A DNA stretch of 64,000 bases, from assembly GCF_964199755.1 (NCBI RefSeq), contig NW_027435990.1, forward strand, positions 124,001 to 188,000, in the 5' to 3' direction. Shown one piece after another: positions 29,401 to 40,499 of the stretch. Under the pieces are notes generated by a model, which was given only the letters and a program-made list of their open reading frames with translations, was not told the origin of the DNA and did no database searches. Source of the stretch: Larus michahellis (lineage: Eukaryota; Chordata; Aves; Charadriiformes; Laridae). The translations under genes and the position numbers were made by a program. Positions within the stretch are counted from its first letter, which is position 1. Each line of letters begins with the position of its first letter.

Positions 29401-32400
29401 CTGGGGGGGGGCTAAAGGAGGTTTGGAAGTGTGGGGGGGGGCAGTTTTGGGGGAAATATGTGAATGTTGAGGGGGGGAAACAGACCCTGGGGGTCTCTAG
29501 GGGGTCGAGAGGGTTATGGGGCGATATGAGAGACGGGGGGGGGGGGGGGGGGGGGGTTGGGTTTGTATAGGGGAGAGTTTTGGGGGAAAATACAGTAAAA
29601 GCGGAATTGAAACGTGGAAGCGGCTGGGGGGAGCGCGCAGCCCACGAAGGCGCAGAAGGCTCTGAAACGGGTAGATTAAATTTGGGGGGGGGGGGGGGGG
29701 GGGCGGTCTCTGGGGGTCTCACAGGGTCTCTTGCAGGCGGAGGTGGCCCGGCTGCAGGCAGAGGTGGCCGAGGTAAGGTGGGGGGACACTTTCGGGTGGC
29801 CCTGAGGAGGATTTGGGGGTCTGGGGGCGGGCGATCCATAGGGAATTTGGTAGGGTTGGAGTCCCAGAGGGATTTCGGGGGGGAGGGGGGGTGGCTCCTG
29901 GGGGACCTTAGTGGTGTCTGCGGAGACTTTGGGGCTCTCGAAGAGCTCGGGGGAGTCCCAGAGGGATTTGGGGGTGTCCAAGGGGCATCCCGGGAGGATT
30001 TCTGGGGTCTCGGAGGGGCTTGGGGGGGCTACTTTGCGGGTTCTGGGAGTCTCTCAGTGGGGTCTGGGGGGAACGGCGGGGGGGGGAGAGGGGGTGTCTT
30101 TCTTCCCCAATGGTGATTTTTGTTGTCTGTGTGTTGCCCCCCCCCAGCTGACGGAAAAGCTGAAAAAGAAGCAGGAGAGGTGAGACGTCGCGGGGGCCTG
30201 GGTTTGGTGGGGGGGGTTTGGGTTTTTTTGGTTTTTTTCTTATTTTTTGTTTCTTTATTGTTTTTTTTTTTTGTTCCAGTTTCCTTCAGCTGCAGGCGGA
30301 GAAGGAGACGCTGCTCAGGGACAGTCGGTGGGTCACTCCTGGGGGGATCATGGAGGGGGGGTTGGTGTGTGTCCCCCGGATACCTGGGACTCCCCCGGAC
30401 ACCCCCCCCTGACCCCGTGCACCCCAGGGACGGAGGCGGAGGAGCTCCAGGCCCGGCGGGAAGAGGAATTCCGGGAGCTCCAGGCCCAGAATCGGCGGCT
30501 GCAGCAGGAGCTGGAGGCTGCAGCCCAGGTGGGGGCACCCCAAAACGTTTGGGGTTCCTGGCGGGGGGGGGGGGGGGCGACACACGACACCTTGGGGTGC
30601 TGGTAGAGTCCTAGGGGTGCCCCGTGGCATTGTGGGGGTCCCGGGGGGGGACACACTCCCTGGGGGAACTGGGGGGCTCTTGGGAGTCACCCCTGAGTGT
30701 CAGGTCTCGTGGGGAGCACCGTGGGGTGCTGGAGGGTCGCCCTATGGCGTGGAGGGGGGGTTAGATCCAGCCCCTTACGGCCCCACGGGGGATCTATAGG
30801 GTCTTTACAGTCCCGCGTGGCAGTTGGTGGCTGCAGGATGAGTTTTTTTTCTGGCTTTGGGCGGCCTGGAATAGTTTTATACGGCCTCATGTGGCCCCAG
30901 GCAGCGCTGCTGGACCCTATAGGGCCCTATAGAGTGCTGTGTGGGGCGGCAGGTGGAGGGGGGGCTGCGGGAGCGGAGCGGGGCCCTGGCCCGGGAGCTG
31001 CAGGAGACGCAGGTGCAGCGCGACGCCCTCGACGCCCAGCTCCAGGTAGGGTTAGGGGGGAAGCTGGGGGTCCCCGGGGGCGTCCTCATGTGGTCACCGA
31101 GGGGGTTGGGGTCCTTGGGGGGTGCTTTGGGGTCCCCACTGTGCCCCTCGCCTTGTCCCAGGGGAGCTTTTGGGGGTTCATGGGAGGTTTTGGGGCTTCC
31201 CAAAATGCTGCTGACGCTATTGCGTGGGGATTTTGGGTGTTTTTCGGGGAAGATTCAGGGGTGCCGTGATGTCATACCTGGGGAGTTTTGGGGGTCCCCG
31301 GGTGGATTTGGGGCCCGAGAGGTGCCCTGACCCCAGCCCTGGGGCGTCCTGGAGGGTCCCCTGGGGGAACGGGAGGTACCAGATGTGCCCCGACCCCCAT
31401 CCCTGGGAAGTTTTGGGGGTCTCGTGAGGGGATTTGGCATCCCAGAGGTGCCCCTGGGCCTCGTTCCGGGGGGAGCCTGGGGGTCTCGTGGAGATGTTTG
31501 GGGTCCCCGAGGTGCCCTGGGTCGCGCGTGCCCCCGCAGGCGTGCGCGGGGGAGCGGGACGGACTGCGGCGGCAGCTGGCGGAGGCGGAGGCCGCTCGGG
31601 GGGAGAGCGAGCGGGGCCGGCGGCAGGCGCAGGTCAGGCCACCCCCCGCTTTCCCTTCCCCTCCCCTCCCCTCCCCTGTGACCCCCCCACCCCGTCCTGG
31701 TGTGGGGGTCCCCTCTGCTCACCCCGTCCCCACCGCTCTGTCCCCGCAGGAGCACGTGGCGGCCGCCCGTGCCCACGCCGAGGAGCACCGGGCTGAGCTG
31801 GAGGTGAGCGTGGGGCTATAGGGGATCCCCCCCCCCACCCCCCTCCCCGTGGCGTAGCCCCACGGAGGGTGCCTATAGGCACCCCCTCCCGGAGCTATGG
31901 GGGGCTGTAGAGATCTCTGTAGCAACCCTGGGGGCTGTGGGGGGGCCTGGGGGCTGTGAGCGCTGCAGGATTCGTATGGGTCTACGCGGGGTTATAGGTG
32001 GCGTTTTTGAGGTCTCTCGCGGCCCTATAGAAGGTATAGGGAACCGTAGGGCGCTATGGAGGTCCTAAGGACTCCTGAGGCTCTATAGGGTCCTCGGGGC
32101 GCTGTGGGGTGTAGAGGGGTTGGGTGGAGCCTGTACGGTTCTCCGTGCCGCTATAGAAGCTATAGGTGCCTTAGAATGTTATAAGAGCTGTAGGGACTTT
32201 CGGTATATTCTATAGCGATTCTTTAAATGCCAAAGGGGTTGTGGGGCGTGCCAGGTCCTATAGGATCCTATAAGATCGAGCCCTTACGGCTTTATAGAGA
32301 CCCAGGGATGCTGCGGGATCCCGTAAGGGGTTGGATTGACCCGGGGGTGCTATAGGGACCCCACGGGCCTTAAAGAGTCTGTAGGGGGCGGTTGGGACGC

Positions 32401-34777
32401 CGTGGGACCCGCGCCGTCTGCCCCGCGGCTCTAGAGAGCCCTATAGGTGGTGGCGCTGGTGTGACCTTCCCCCCCCCCCCGCTGTCCCCAGGGCCGCGTC
32501 AGGGAGCTGCAGGCAGCACTGGGGGACGCTGAGCGGCAGCGGGAGCTGCAGGAGGCCGAGGGCCGGGCGCTGCGACAGGTACCCCCAAATCCACCCCCAC
32601 AGCCCTGTCCCCCCCCAAGTCTTGCCCCCCTCAGCCCCCCCGGGACCCCCTCACACTCACCCCGGGACCCCCAGAAGCCTCCGTGGCACCCACAAGTGCT
32701 CTCAGGGACCACCAGAAATCTCGCTGGGAGCCCCGTTTCCCCTGTGCTCTCAGACCCCCCCCCCCCCCCCACTGGAGACCCTGAGGTGCCCAAGTACCCC
32801 CCGGGACCCCCAGATCCCCTCCCAGGGTCCCTAAACTTCTCTGGGACCCTTCCCCGAATTGTCTCTGACCCCCCTCATTCCCCTGGGTTCTCTCTGATTC
32901 CCCTGGGACCCCCCCAGACTCCCCTCAAGACCCACAAGTCTTCTCTGGGACCCCCCAAATCCCCCATCGTGATCCCCCAAACTCCCCTCAGCAGCCACAA
33001 GTCCTCTCTGAGACCCCCCCAAATCCCCTTGGGACCCCCCCCAGTCCCCTCTGAAACCCCCCAGAACCTCCCCATACCCTCTTTTTCCTTCCCCCCCTCC
33101 AGGAGCTGAAGGACGTCCGGGACGGGCAGCGCATCCTGGAGAAGAAGGGCAGCGCTGCGGTGGGGGACCCCGGGGGGGTGTTGGGGGGGGGATCTCAGGG
33201 GCCGGGGTCCTGTAGAGAGCCCTGACACCCCCCCCCCCCCCCCCCCCCCCGCACTGTTCCCCCCTCATCAGCTGAAGGACCTGAAGCGTCAGCTGCAGCT
33301 GGAGCGGCGCCGGGCCGATCGCCTGCAGGAGCGGCTGCAGGAGCTGCTGGCACCCAGCCGTGCCCGCACCGGTGAGCCGCACGCCGGGGTTCCCTGCGAG
33401 GTCGGGGGGGGGGGTGGCTTCCAGTCACCGGGGTCCGCTTGGGGGGTGTGGGGGGGGCTCCTGAATACCCAGGTCCCCTCATGGGGGGCTGTCCTGGGTC
33501 TGCAGGTGGGGGGTTTTAGGGTGTGTGGGGCTGCTGGTGGGAAGAAAATGGGTGTGTGGGGGGCGGGGGTGTCTCTCAAATGCTTGCGTCTCCTGGGGGG
33601 GGCGCTCCCGGATGCCTGGGTCCGCAGGGAGGGGGTGGCAGAGTTCTCTGTGGGGAGTGGGGTAAAGTGGGGGTGCCTGGACCCCTGCGTCCCCCCAGTG
33701 GTGCCTGGCACCCCTCTCCCCCCTCCCCAGAGCCGGGGGGGGGGGGGGGCCATCCCGGATGCCTGGATCCCCCTTATTGTGTGTCCCCTCCCCCAGGGCT
33801 GGAGGAGCTGGGGCTGGAGGGGGGGTCCCCCGGGCGGGGGCCCGGGGGCGACAGCAGCAGCCTCTCGTCCCTGGGCCGCGACGGCTCCGCCCCTGGCAGC
33901 ACCAAGGTGGGTGTGGCTGGGGGGTGGGGTGTGGGTGTGGTGGGTGGGGCCAGTAGAGGGTGTGGCCATTCTGGCCCCTCCCCAGTGGGGGGGTTGGGCT
34001 GGTGTGGCCTCGTAAGCACCGCCCCACTGACCCAGCCTTCCCCCCTCCCCCCCCACACCGCCTTCATCCCTACAGTCAGGCTCGGGCAGCCCCGGGGGGG
34101 GCAGTGGCGGGGGGGTCCCCGGCGGGGGTGGCCTGTCCCCCGCCGAGGTGGCCGAGCTGTTCCAGCGCCTGGCCCAGAGCCAGCAGGAGCGGTGGCTGCT
34201 GGAGGAGAAGGTACTTTTGGGGGTGAGGGGGGGGGGGGGAAGGGTGGGCCTGGGAGGGGCCGGGGGTGGGATACGACCGGGGTGGTCACTGCTGTGTCGT
34301 GTGTCCCCCCCCCCCACAAATCCTTCCCGAGGTGCGTCACCTGGAGGTGAGCAGCGCCTCGATGGCGGAGGATCTGTGCCGCAAGAGCGCCATCATCCAG
34401 AGCTTCGTGCGCGACAGCCGCCTGGGTGAGCCCCACATCCACCGCCCCCCTCCCCCCCCCCCAAACCCCCCCTCGCCTCACTTTCCCCCCCCCCCCCCAG
34501 AGGCGGCGGGACCCCCCGGTCCCCCCCGGCGGGGTGCGGGGCCGGGTGAGGAGGGGCTGCGGGAGATGAACAAGAAGCTGCAGAACATGCTGGAGGAGCA
34601 GCTCACCAAGAACCTGCACCTGGGGCAGGTGGGTGTGGCCGGGGGGGAGAGGGGCGTGGCCTCCGGAGGGCGTGGTCTCTCTGACCCCACCCCTTTTCTC
34701 TTAACCCTCCCCAGGACCTGGAGGTGATGTCGCAGGAGCTGGCACGGCTCAGCAAGGAGCGGGCGGCCCCCCCGTGA
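26448..34777 (+). CDS. GRIPAP1: GRIP1-associated protein 1 (GRASP-1)
   Basis: Coiled-coil Rab4 effector that couples recycling endosomes, and AMPA-receptor recycling in mammalian neurons. Exons: 26448-26489, 26579-26645, 26738-26799, 26895-26921, 28325-28432, 28783-28933, 29254-29344, 29737-29772, 30148-30179, 30280-30323 or 30327, 30428-30528, 30953-31045, 31540-31632, 31750-31803, 32492-32578, 33103-33159, 33272-33371, 33797-33906, 34076-34210, 34332-34425, 34501-34628, 34715-34777. Anchors: [58 protein letters not shown]; and C-terminal [33 protein letters not shown] and [18 protein letters not shown]. Nearly all of it is predicted coiled coil. It is about 593 aa against about 840 in human, so some exons may be missed or absent. 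Exon 7 is one base short for the phase of its neighbours. Exon 10 joins exon 11 in phase only with the weaker donor at 30324. Confidence 0.88.
26930..27800. repeat. 51-bp minisatellite in GRIPAP1 intron 4
   Basis: About 16 copies of a unit near 51 bp containing TCTCTGTGGGTGCTGAGGGG, CTCCGGGGGGG and TCTCTGTGGGTCCTGGGG, between exons 4 and 5. Copies are well conserved, so the array is probably recent or homogenised. Confidence 0.9.
31810..32460. repeat. CTATAG-rich sequence in GRIPAP1 intron 14
   Basis: Loose repeats with CTATAGGG, CTATAGAAG, CCTATAGGATCC and GGGGCGCTGTGGGG modules between exons 14 and 15. It matches the composition of 25815-26340 and 45640-46040. No coding signal. Confidence 0.55.
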
Positions 34778-35028
34778 CCAGCGGGGTCTCTGTCCCGTCC
34801 CGTCCCCCCCCCGCCCCTCGCTGCAGGCCCCGCCTCCCCCCGCGGGCCCGGGCCGGCCGGCGGCGGGCGTTGCTGCTTTAAAAGGACGTTGCCCCTTTAA
34901 GAGGGGGGTGGACCCCTCAGGAAGGCGTTGCCCCTTTAAGGGGGGGCTGTTGCCCCTTTAAGGGGGGGTGCCTGCATGCGCCTCCCTCCGTTCGTTCTGT
35001 CCCACCCGCCCCCCCCCTCCCCCCCATT

Positions 35029-35034
35029 AATAAA
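35029..35034 (+). terminator. Poly(A) signal of GRIPAP1
   Basis: AATAAA in CATTAATAAACCCG, 252 bp past the stop. The 3' UTR (34778-35028) carries four CCCCTTTAAG or CTTTAAAAGG blocks, resembling those in the TFE3 3' UTR. Confidence 0.75.
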
Positions 35035-35089
35035 CCCGATGTGAAACGCTGCAGCTTGCGTCATTCGTTCTTTTTCGGGGGTGTGTGTG

Positions 35090-35423
35090 TACGCGATGAC
35101 ATCACGACGCAACGCACTGCCGGAGCTCGCCCGCGGCGTCCTCCGGCCCGTGACGTCACTTCCGGCAGTGTGACCCGGATGTTGTTGCCGCCGCCGCCGC
35201 CCGCAGGACGGGGACGATCGCGGCGCAGCTCCACATCCCCCGCGCGCCCGGCGCCTTCCACCGACGGGGAAGGCGCGGCGTGACGTCAGCACGGTGACGT
35301 AACACCTCCCCCCCTCCCTCCCCTTTCCCGGTAGGGGGGCGGCGGCGGCACGATTCCCCCCCCCGTCCCTTGTCCCCCCCGTCGCCGTTGTGAGCCTGCG
35401 CGGAGCCTCGCCCCGCCCCCGCC
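35090..35423 (+). promoter_or_regulatory. TBC1D25 promoter with CRE and ETS sites
   Basis: Two perfect CRE palindromes TGACGTCA at 35151-35158 and 35281-35288. The first is followed at once by an ETS core (ACTTCCGG). A GACGTAAC half-site lies near 35297. The start codon is in CCGCCATGGCGGCC. Promoter assignment is inferred from position and CpG density. Confidence 0.6.
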
Positions 35424-38400
35424 ATGGCGGCCGCGGGGGGCGGGGCCTCGCTGGAGGAGGAGTGCGAGGTAGTGCGCGTGCGCGTCAAGGTGAGGGGGCG
35501 GGGCCTCGCGAGGGGGCGTGGCTAATGGCCGCGGGGGCGTGGTCTGATCGCATAAGGGGCGGGGCGACTCTTGGTGGGCGGGGCTGTCGCGGTGGGGGCG
35601 GGGCTGTGGGGGTGTTTCCCGCCGAACGGGTCACGTGGGGGTGGGGGGGTGGGGCTAAGGCGCTGTTGCCGCGGTGACGGGACGCGGCCGCCATTTTGGG
35701 CAGCGGGGCTGTTGGGGGGGGGGCAGCTCCGGGACCCCACCACCCCCGTCTTGCCTCTGCCCGCAGAAGAGCGAGGGGCTGCTGCCGCCCGAGTTCCGCT
35801 CCTTCGCCGTCGACCCGCAGATCACCTCGCTGGACGTGCTGCAGCACATCCTGGCCCGCGCCTTCGACCTCCAGGGGTGAGACCGGGCCCTCCCTGCGCC
35901 CCCACCCCGGCCGCCTCATGGCCCCCCTGGGCGCGGGCCTGTCGCTGAGCCTCCCCCTCACGCACCCTCAGGAAGAAGAGCTTCTCCGTCAGCTTCGCAG
36001 CCCGTGATCCCCAGGGCCAGGAAACCTTCGTGCCGCTGCTGAGCGATGGGGACCTGGCGGCCGCCTTTGCCTGCGCCCGGCCCACCCTGTGCCTGCGCCT
36101 CGATGTCCGGCCCCCCCCCGAAAGTGAGTGGGGGGTCCCCGGGGGGAGGAGGAGGAGGAGGGTGGTGGGACAGCGGGGCAGGGCCGGTGGGGGGCATTTA
36201 GGGAGGAATAACCCCCTGCAGCCGTACAGGTTGGGGACTGAGCTGCTGGAAAACGACTGTGGGGAAAGAGAACTGGGAGTCCTGATGGGCAACAAGTTGC
36301 CCGTGGGCCGGCAGCGCGGGCGAAATGGCTAATGGCATCCTGGGGGGGCGTTTAGAAGAGCGTGGCCAGCAGAGGGAGGGGAGGTTCGTCCTCCCCCCTC
36401 GGCTCTGCCCTGGGAGGCCCCGTCTGGAGCACTGGGTCCAGTTCTGAGCCCCCTCAGTTCACGACCTGGTGGAGAAGGTTCCAGCAGAGGCTGCGGAGGT
36501 GAGGAAGGGACTGGGAGCGTTTCCCTGCGGAGAGCCCTGGGGCCGTTTAAGCCGGAGAAGGACAAACTGAGAGAAGTTTTTATAGAATCCTACAACAGTT
36601 TGGGTTGAAAAGGACTTTCAAGCCCATCCAGTGCCATCCCTTGCCATCTCCCACCAGCCCAGGTTGCCCAAAGCCCCGTCCAGCCTGGCCTTGAACCCCT
36701 CCAGGGATGGGGCAGCCACAGCTTCTCTGGGCAACCTGGGCCAGGGGCTCACCAGCCACATTTTTTTCCTAATGTTTTTCTAGTTTAAGACTGTTTTCTT
36801 ATTTATCGCTTTACCACCTTATAAAAACGAGTGCGTTATCGATGCTCAAAGAGCGTTTTTATCGATATTTAAAGGGCGGGTGGCGAGAGGATGGCGGGGG
36901 GGGGGCAGACTCTTCATCCCAGCGACAGGACAAGGGGCACAAACACAGGAAATTCCAGCTGAAGACGAGGAAAAACTTTTAATTTGAGGTTGCCAGAGCG
37001 CTGGAACAGGTTGCCCAGAGAGGGTGTGGGGTCTCCTTCTCTGGAGATATTCCAAACCCGCCTGGACCACCCCAGGGCGGGTGTTAGGAGGGGACCCGGG
37101 TGTCCGGGGGGGTGGGTGTCGGGGGTGCCCAGTGGAGGGACCCAGGCCCCCCCTGTGCCGCAGGCCCGCTGCTGGAGGACTGGGACATCATCAGCCCCCG
37201 GGAGGTGGCAGCGGTGGAGCCCCTCCCCGAGCGCCGCTCGCTGCTGGCCGCCGCGCTGCCCTTCACCCAGGCCCTGCTGGCGCAGGTGAGGGGACCTGGG
37301 GAGCGGGGGGGCTGAAACCTCGTGGAGCGCCCCCCTGGCCCCGCCGCCTTCACCATCCCAGTGCCCTCCCGGTGCCTTCCGGTGCTCCTAGATCCATTCA
37401 ACACCCTTTCTGTTGGCCTAGTTGCTCCCCAGTCCCCTCCGAGTGTCACTTAGTTGTCTCACAGTGTCCCCCAGTCCCCTCCCAGTGCCTTCCGGTGCTC
37501 TTAGCACCCTTTCTGTTGTCCTGGTTGTCCCCTGATCCCCTCACAGTGTCTCCTGGTTCCCTTGCAGTGCTCCCACTTCCCTCCCAGTGTCTCCCAGCGC
37601 TCCTAGTTCCCCTCAGCGCTCTTCCTATGGTCCCGGTTGTCCCCCAGTCCTCTTCCAGTGCTCCTAGTTCCCCACAGGTGGGCCCTTTCTATGGTCCTAG
37701 TTGTCCTCTAGTCCCCTCCCAGTGTCCTCTCTTCCCCGCCCAGAGCTCCCAGTTCCCTCCCAGTGCCTCCCGGTGCTCCCAGTTCCCCTCAGCACCCTTT
37801 CTGTGGTCCTAGTTGCTCCCCAGTCCTCTCCCAGTGCTTCCAGTCCCCTCCTGGTGCCCCTAGTTCTCCGCAGGTGGGCCCTTTCTATGGTCCTAATTGT
37901 CCCCTGGTCCCTTCCCAGTGTCCCCTAGTCCCCTCCCAGTGCTCCTAGTTCCCCTCAGGGCCCTTTCTGTGCTCCTAGTTTCCCCCACAGCCCCCTTCCA
38001 GTGTCCCCCAGCCCCTTCCCAGCGCTCCCACTTTTCCCCTGCCGTAGCTTCCCGTGTATCCAGCCCTGCCCCCCAGCGCCGGCCAGTTGACCCCTTTCCC
38101 CACAGGTGGGCCGGACGCTGGCCCGGGCGCAGGCAGCCCTGTCGTGGCCGGAGGGGTCCCCTCCCTCCCCGCTGCCGCCGCCATCCCCCTTCGCCCCGCT
38201 GAGCGACGCCGACCTCCGCACCTACCTGGGCCCCGGCGGGCGGCTGCTGCGGCCCCACGACCTGCGCCTCCACGTCTACCACGGCGGCGTCGAGCCCGGA
38301 CTGCGCAAGGTGGGTCCCCCCCAACCTCCCCACAGGTCTACCCGGGGTCCCTGACCCCCACCCCCCCCGGCCTTTTACCCAATTTTCTCCTCTCCCAGGT

Positions 38401-40486
38401 GGTCTGGAGGTACCTGCTGAACGTCTTCCCGGCCGGACTGTCGGGGCAGGAGCGTCTGGCTCATCTGCGGCGCAAGGCGGGCGAGTACGCAGCGTTGAAG
38501 GCTCTTCTGGCCGCCCGGGCGGCCCCGGCCGAGCTGGCTCTGGTGGGGGCCGCCGTCCGCAAGGACGTGGTGCGCACCGACCGGGGACACCCCTATTTCG
38601 GCGGCCCCGAAGACGGGCACCCCCACCTGGCCGCCCTGCAGGCGTTGCTCACCACCTTCGCCCTGGGCCACCCGCGCCTCTCCTACTGCCAGGGCATGTC
38701 GGACGTGGCCGCCCCGCTGCTGGCCGTGCTGGACGACGAGGCCCAGGCCTTCCTCTGCTTCTGCGCCCTCATGCGACGCCTCGGTCCCCGCTTCCGACCT
38801 GGCGGCCGGGGCCTGGCCCGTGCCTTCGCCCACCTCCGGCGTCTCCTGCGCCGTGCCGACCCCCCTTTTTGGGCTTTTCTGGCCGCCCGCGGCGCCCATG
38901 ACCTGCTCTTCTGCTACCGCTGGCTGCTGCTGGAGCTCAAGAGGGAGTTTGCCTTCGAGGACGCTCTGCGGGTGCTGGAGATCACCTGGAGCTCGCTGCC
39001 CCCCGCCCCGCCGCCCCCCCCAGACGGCGTCCCCCTCCTGGGTGCTCCCCTGGGGCCTCGACGGGCCCAACGAGGGCTACGAGAGCGGCGTGGGCTGCGG
39101 CCACGGCCCCCACGGCGACGGCGACGGCGGCAGGAGGAGGTGGCTGGTGGTCAAGGCAGCCACGAGGCCTGTGGGGATGGCCAGGATGGTCACAGGAGCT
39201 CCAGCGACATCCAAGATGGTTCCAAAGCCTCCACCGACATCACGGAGGTTGCCGCAAGCTCCGGCGACGACCAAGAGAAACCAAAGAGCTCCAGTGATGT
39301 CCAAGAGGGTCCTGAGAGCTCCAGGAACTTCCAGGAGAGTCCCAGGAGCTTTGGGGATGACCAGGAGGATCTTAAGAGCTCTGGCAACATCCAAGGTGGC
39401 TCCAAGAGCTCTGGGGGTGACCGAGAGAAGCCTGAGGTCTTCAGGGATGTCCAACGTAGTCCTGACGGCTCCCAGAATGACCAAAAAGATCCAAAGATCT
39501 CCTGGGATGTCCACAGTGGTGCCAAGGTCCCTGGGGATGGCCAGGGTGGCCTTAAGGTCTCTGGGGACGCCCAAGGTAGTGCTAAGGTCCCCAAAGTCTC
39601 CAGTGATGGTGGCCGACACCCTGATGGCCCCGAGGATGTTGGAGAAGACCCCGATGTCTCTAAGGGGGTTGACCAAGACCTTGGTGTTCCCAGGAAGGTC
39701 AACGAAGGCGACAATGCTCTCAAGAAGATCAGCGAACAACCAAACGTCTCCAAGGTGGTTTGTGGAGACCCTGATGTCTCCGAGAAGGCTGGCAAAGATC
39801 CCAGTGTCAGTGCTGACCCCCACGTCTCCAGGAAGATTTGCAAAGGTCACAATATCTCCAAGAAGGTACGCGGAGACCTGAACACCCTGGAAAAGGTCGG
39901 CGATAACCACAGCGGTTCCAAGAAGATTGGTGGAGATCCCTGCAAGCCCAAAGAGATTGGCAAAGACCCCAAAGAGGTCAGTGAAGACCCCAAGGCCCCC
40001 AAAGAGATGAGTGATGTCCTCAAAGAAGTTGGTGACACCCCCAGCTCCCCCAGAGAGGTTGGTGAAGACCCCGAAGAGGTATGTGACGACCCCAGTGTGG
40101 GCAGGGAGGCCGCTGACGCCACCGAGGACCCCTGGGGGGGTGGTTGGGCCTGGGAGGACTCGTGCTCCTCTTCGTCCTCCTCCTCCTCCTCCTCCTCATC
40201 CTCGGAGGAGGAGTTGGGTCTGGAGGATGACGGGGCGCCGCTGCCGCCGCCGGAGGAGCTGGGGCAGGGGAACCCCTTCCTCCTCTTCCTCTGCCTGGCC
40301 ATGCTGCTGGAGCAGCGGGAGGCCGTCATGGCACGGGCCGGGGACTACAACGAGGTGGCCATGCACTTCGACCGCCTGGTGCGGCGTCACCACCTGCCCC
40401 GCGTCCTGCGCCGCGCCAAGGGGCTCTTCGCCCGCTACCTGGAGGGCTGGGGGGGGGCACCCCCGGGGGGACCCACCACAGGCTAG
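35424..40486 (+). CDS. TBC1D25: TBC1 domain family member 25, Rab GTPase-activating protein
   Basis: Rab33B GTPase-activating protein that controls autophagosome-lysosome fusion through ATG8-family binding. Exons: 35424-35489, 35767-35876, 35972-36123, 37164-37285, 38106-38309, 38399-40486; phases close, giving 913 aa against 688 in human. Residues 15-107 are the PB1-like N-terminal domain. The LIR core is at W116 in EDWDIISP. The TBC domain is about 200-415, with the arginine finger in DVVRTDRGHPYF (about 274) and the glutamine finger in YCQGMSD (about 313). The conserved end GNPFLLFLCLAMLLEQR to RRAKGLFARYLEG is present. The extra length is mainly a run of 10-residue repeats at about 481-778, between the TBC domain and the C-terminal block, plus an acidic Ser/Glu-rich stretch. 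Intron 3 holds CR1 LINE fragments. Confidence 0.93.
36195..37078 (+). mobile_element. CR1 LINE 3' fragment (plus orientation) split by a second CR1
   Basis: Sense CR1 3'-region sequence in TBC1D25 intron 3. Left part about 36195-36583: CAGGTTGGGGACTGAGCTGC, GGCTAATGGCATCCTGGGG, GGAGCACTGGGTCCAGTTCT, GGGGCCGTTTAAGCCGGAGA. Right part about 36855-37078: AGCGACAGGACAAGGGGCAC, GAGGAAAAACTT, TGGAACAGGTTGCCCAGAGA, CTCCTTCTCTGGAGATATTC. The two parts read on from each other once the inserted element is removed. It is truncated at both ends and non-coding. Confidence 0.9.
36584..36854 (-). mobile_element. CR1 LINE 3' fragment (minus orientation) inserted in the outer CR1
   Basis: Reverse-oriented CR1 3' end: its tail is at the left (AGAATCCTACAACAGTTTGG), followed by CCAGCCCAGGTTGCCCAAAG, CCTTGAACCCCTCCAGGGAT and CAGCTTCTCTGGGCAACCTG. 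It is flanked by the 8-bp direct repeat GTTTTTAT at 36576-36583 and 36855-36862, which looks like a target-site duplication. It is 5'-truncated and diverged. Confidence 0.85.
37320..38090. repeat. Minisatellite filling TBC1D25 intron 4
   Basis: Degenerate tandem units of about 20-60 bp made of CCCCTCCCAGTG, TCCTAGTTCCCCTCAG, CCTTTCTATGGTCCTAGTTG and TCCCCCAGTCC. They occupy nearly the whole intron between exons 4 and 5. Confidence 0.75.
39190..40085 (+). repeat. Coding 30-bp minisatellite in TBC1D25
   Basis: About 29 in-frame units of 30 nt. The first half encodes 10-residue units such as DVQEGPESSR, DDQEDLKSSG and DGQGGLKVSG (pattern D-x-Q-x-G-x-K-x-S-G). The second half encodes units such as DPDVSEKAGK and GHNISKKVRG. 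The frame stays open throughout, and the start and end join conserved sequence. Confidence 0.88.
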
Positions 40487-40499
40487 GGATGCTGGGGGG

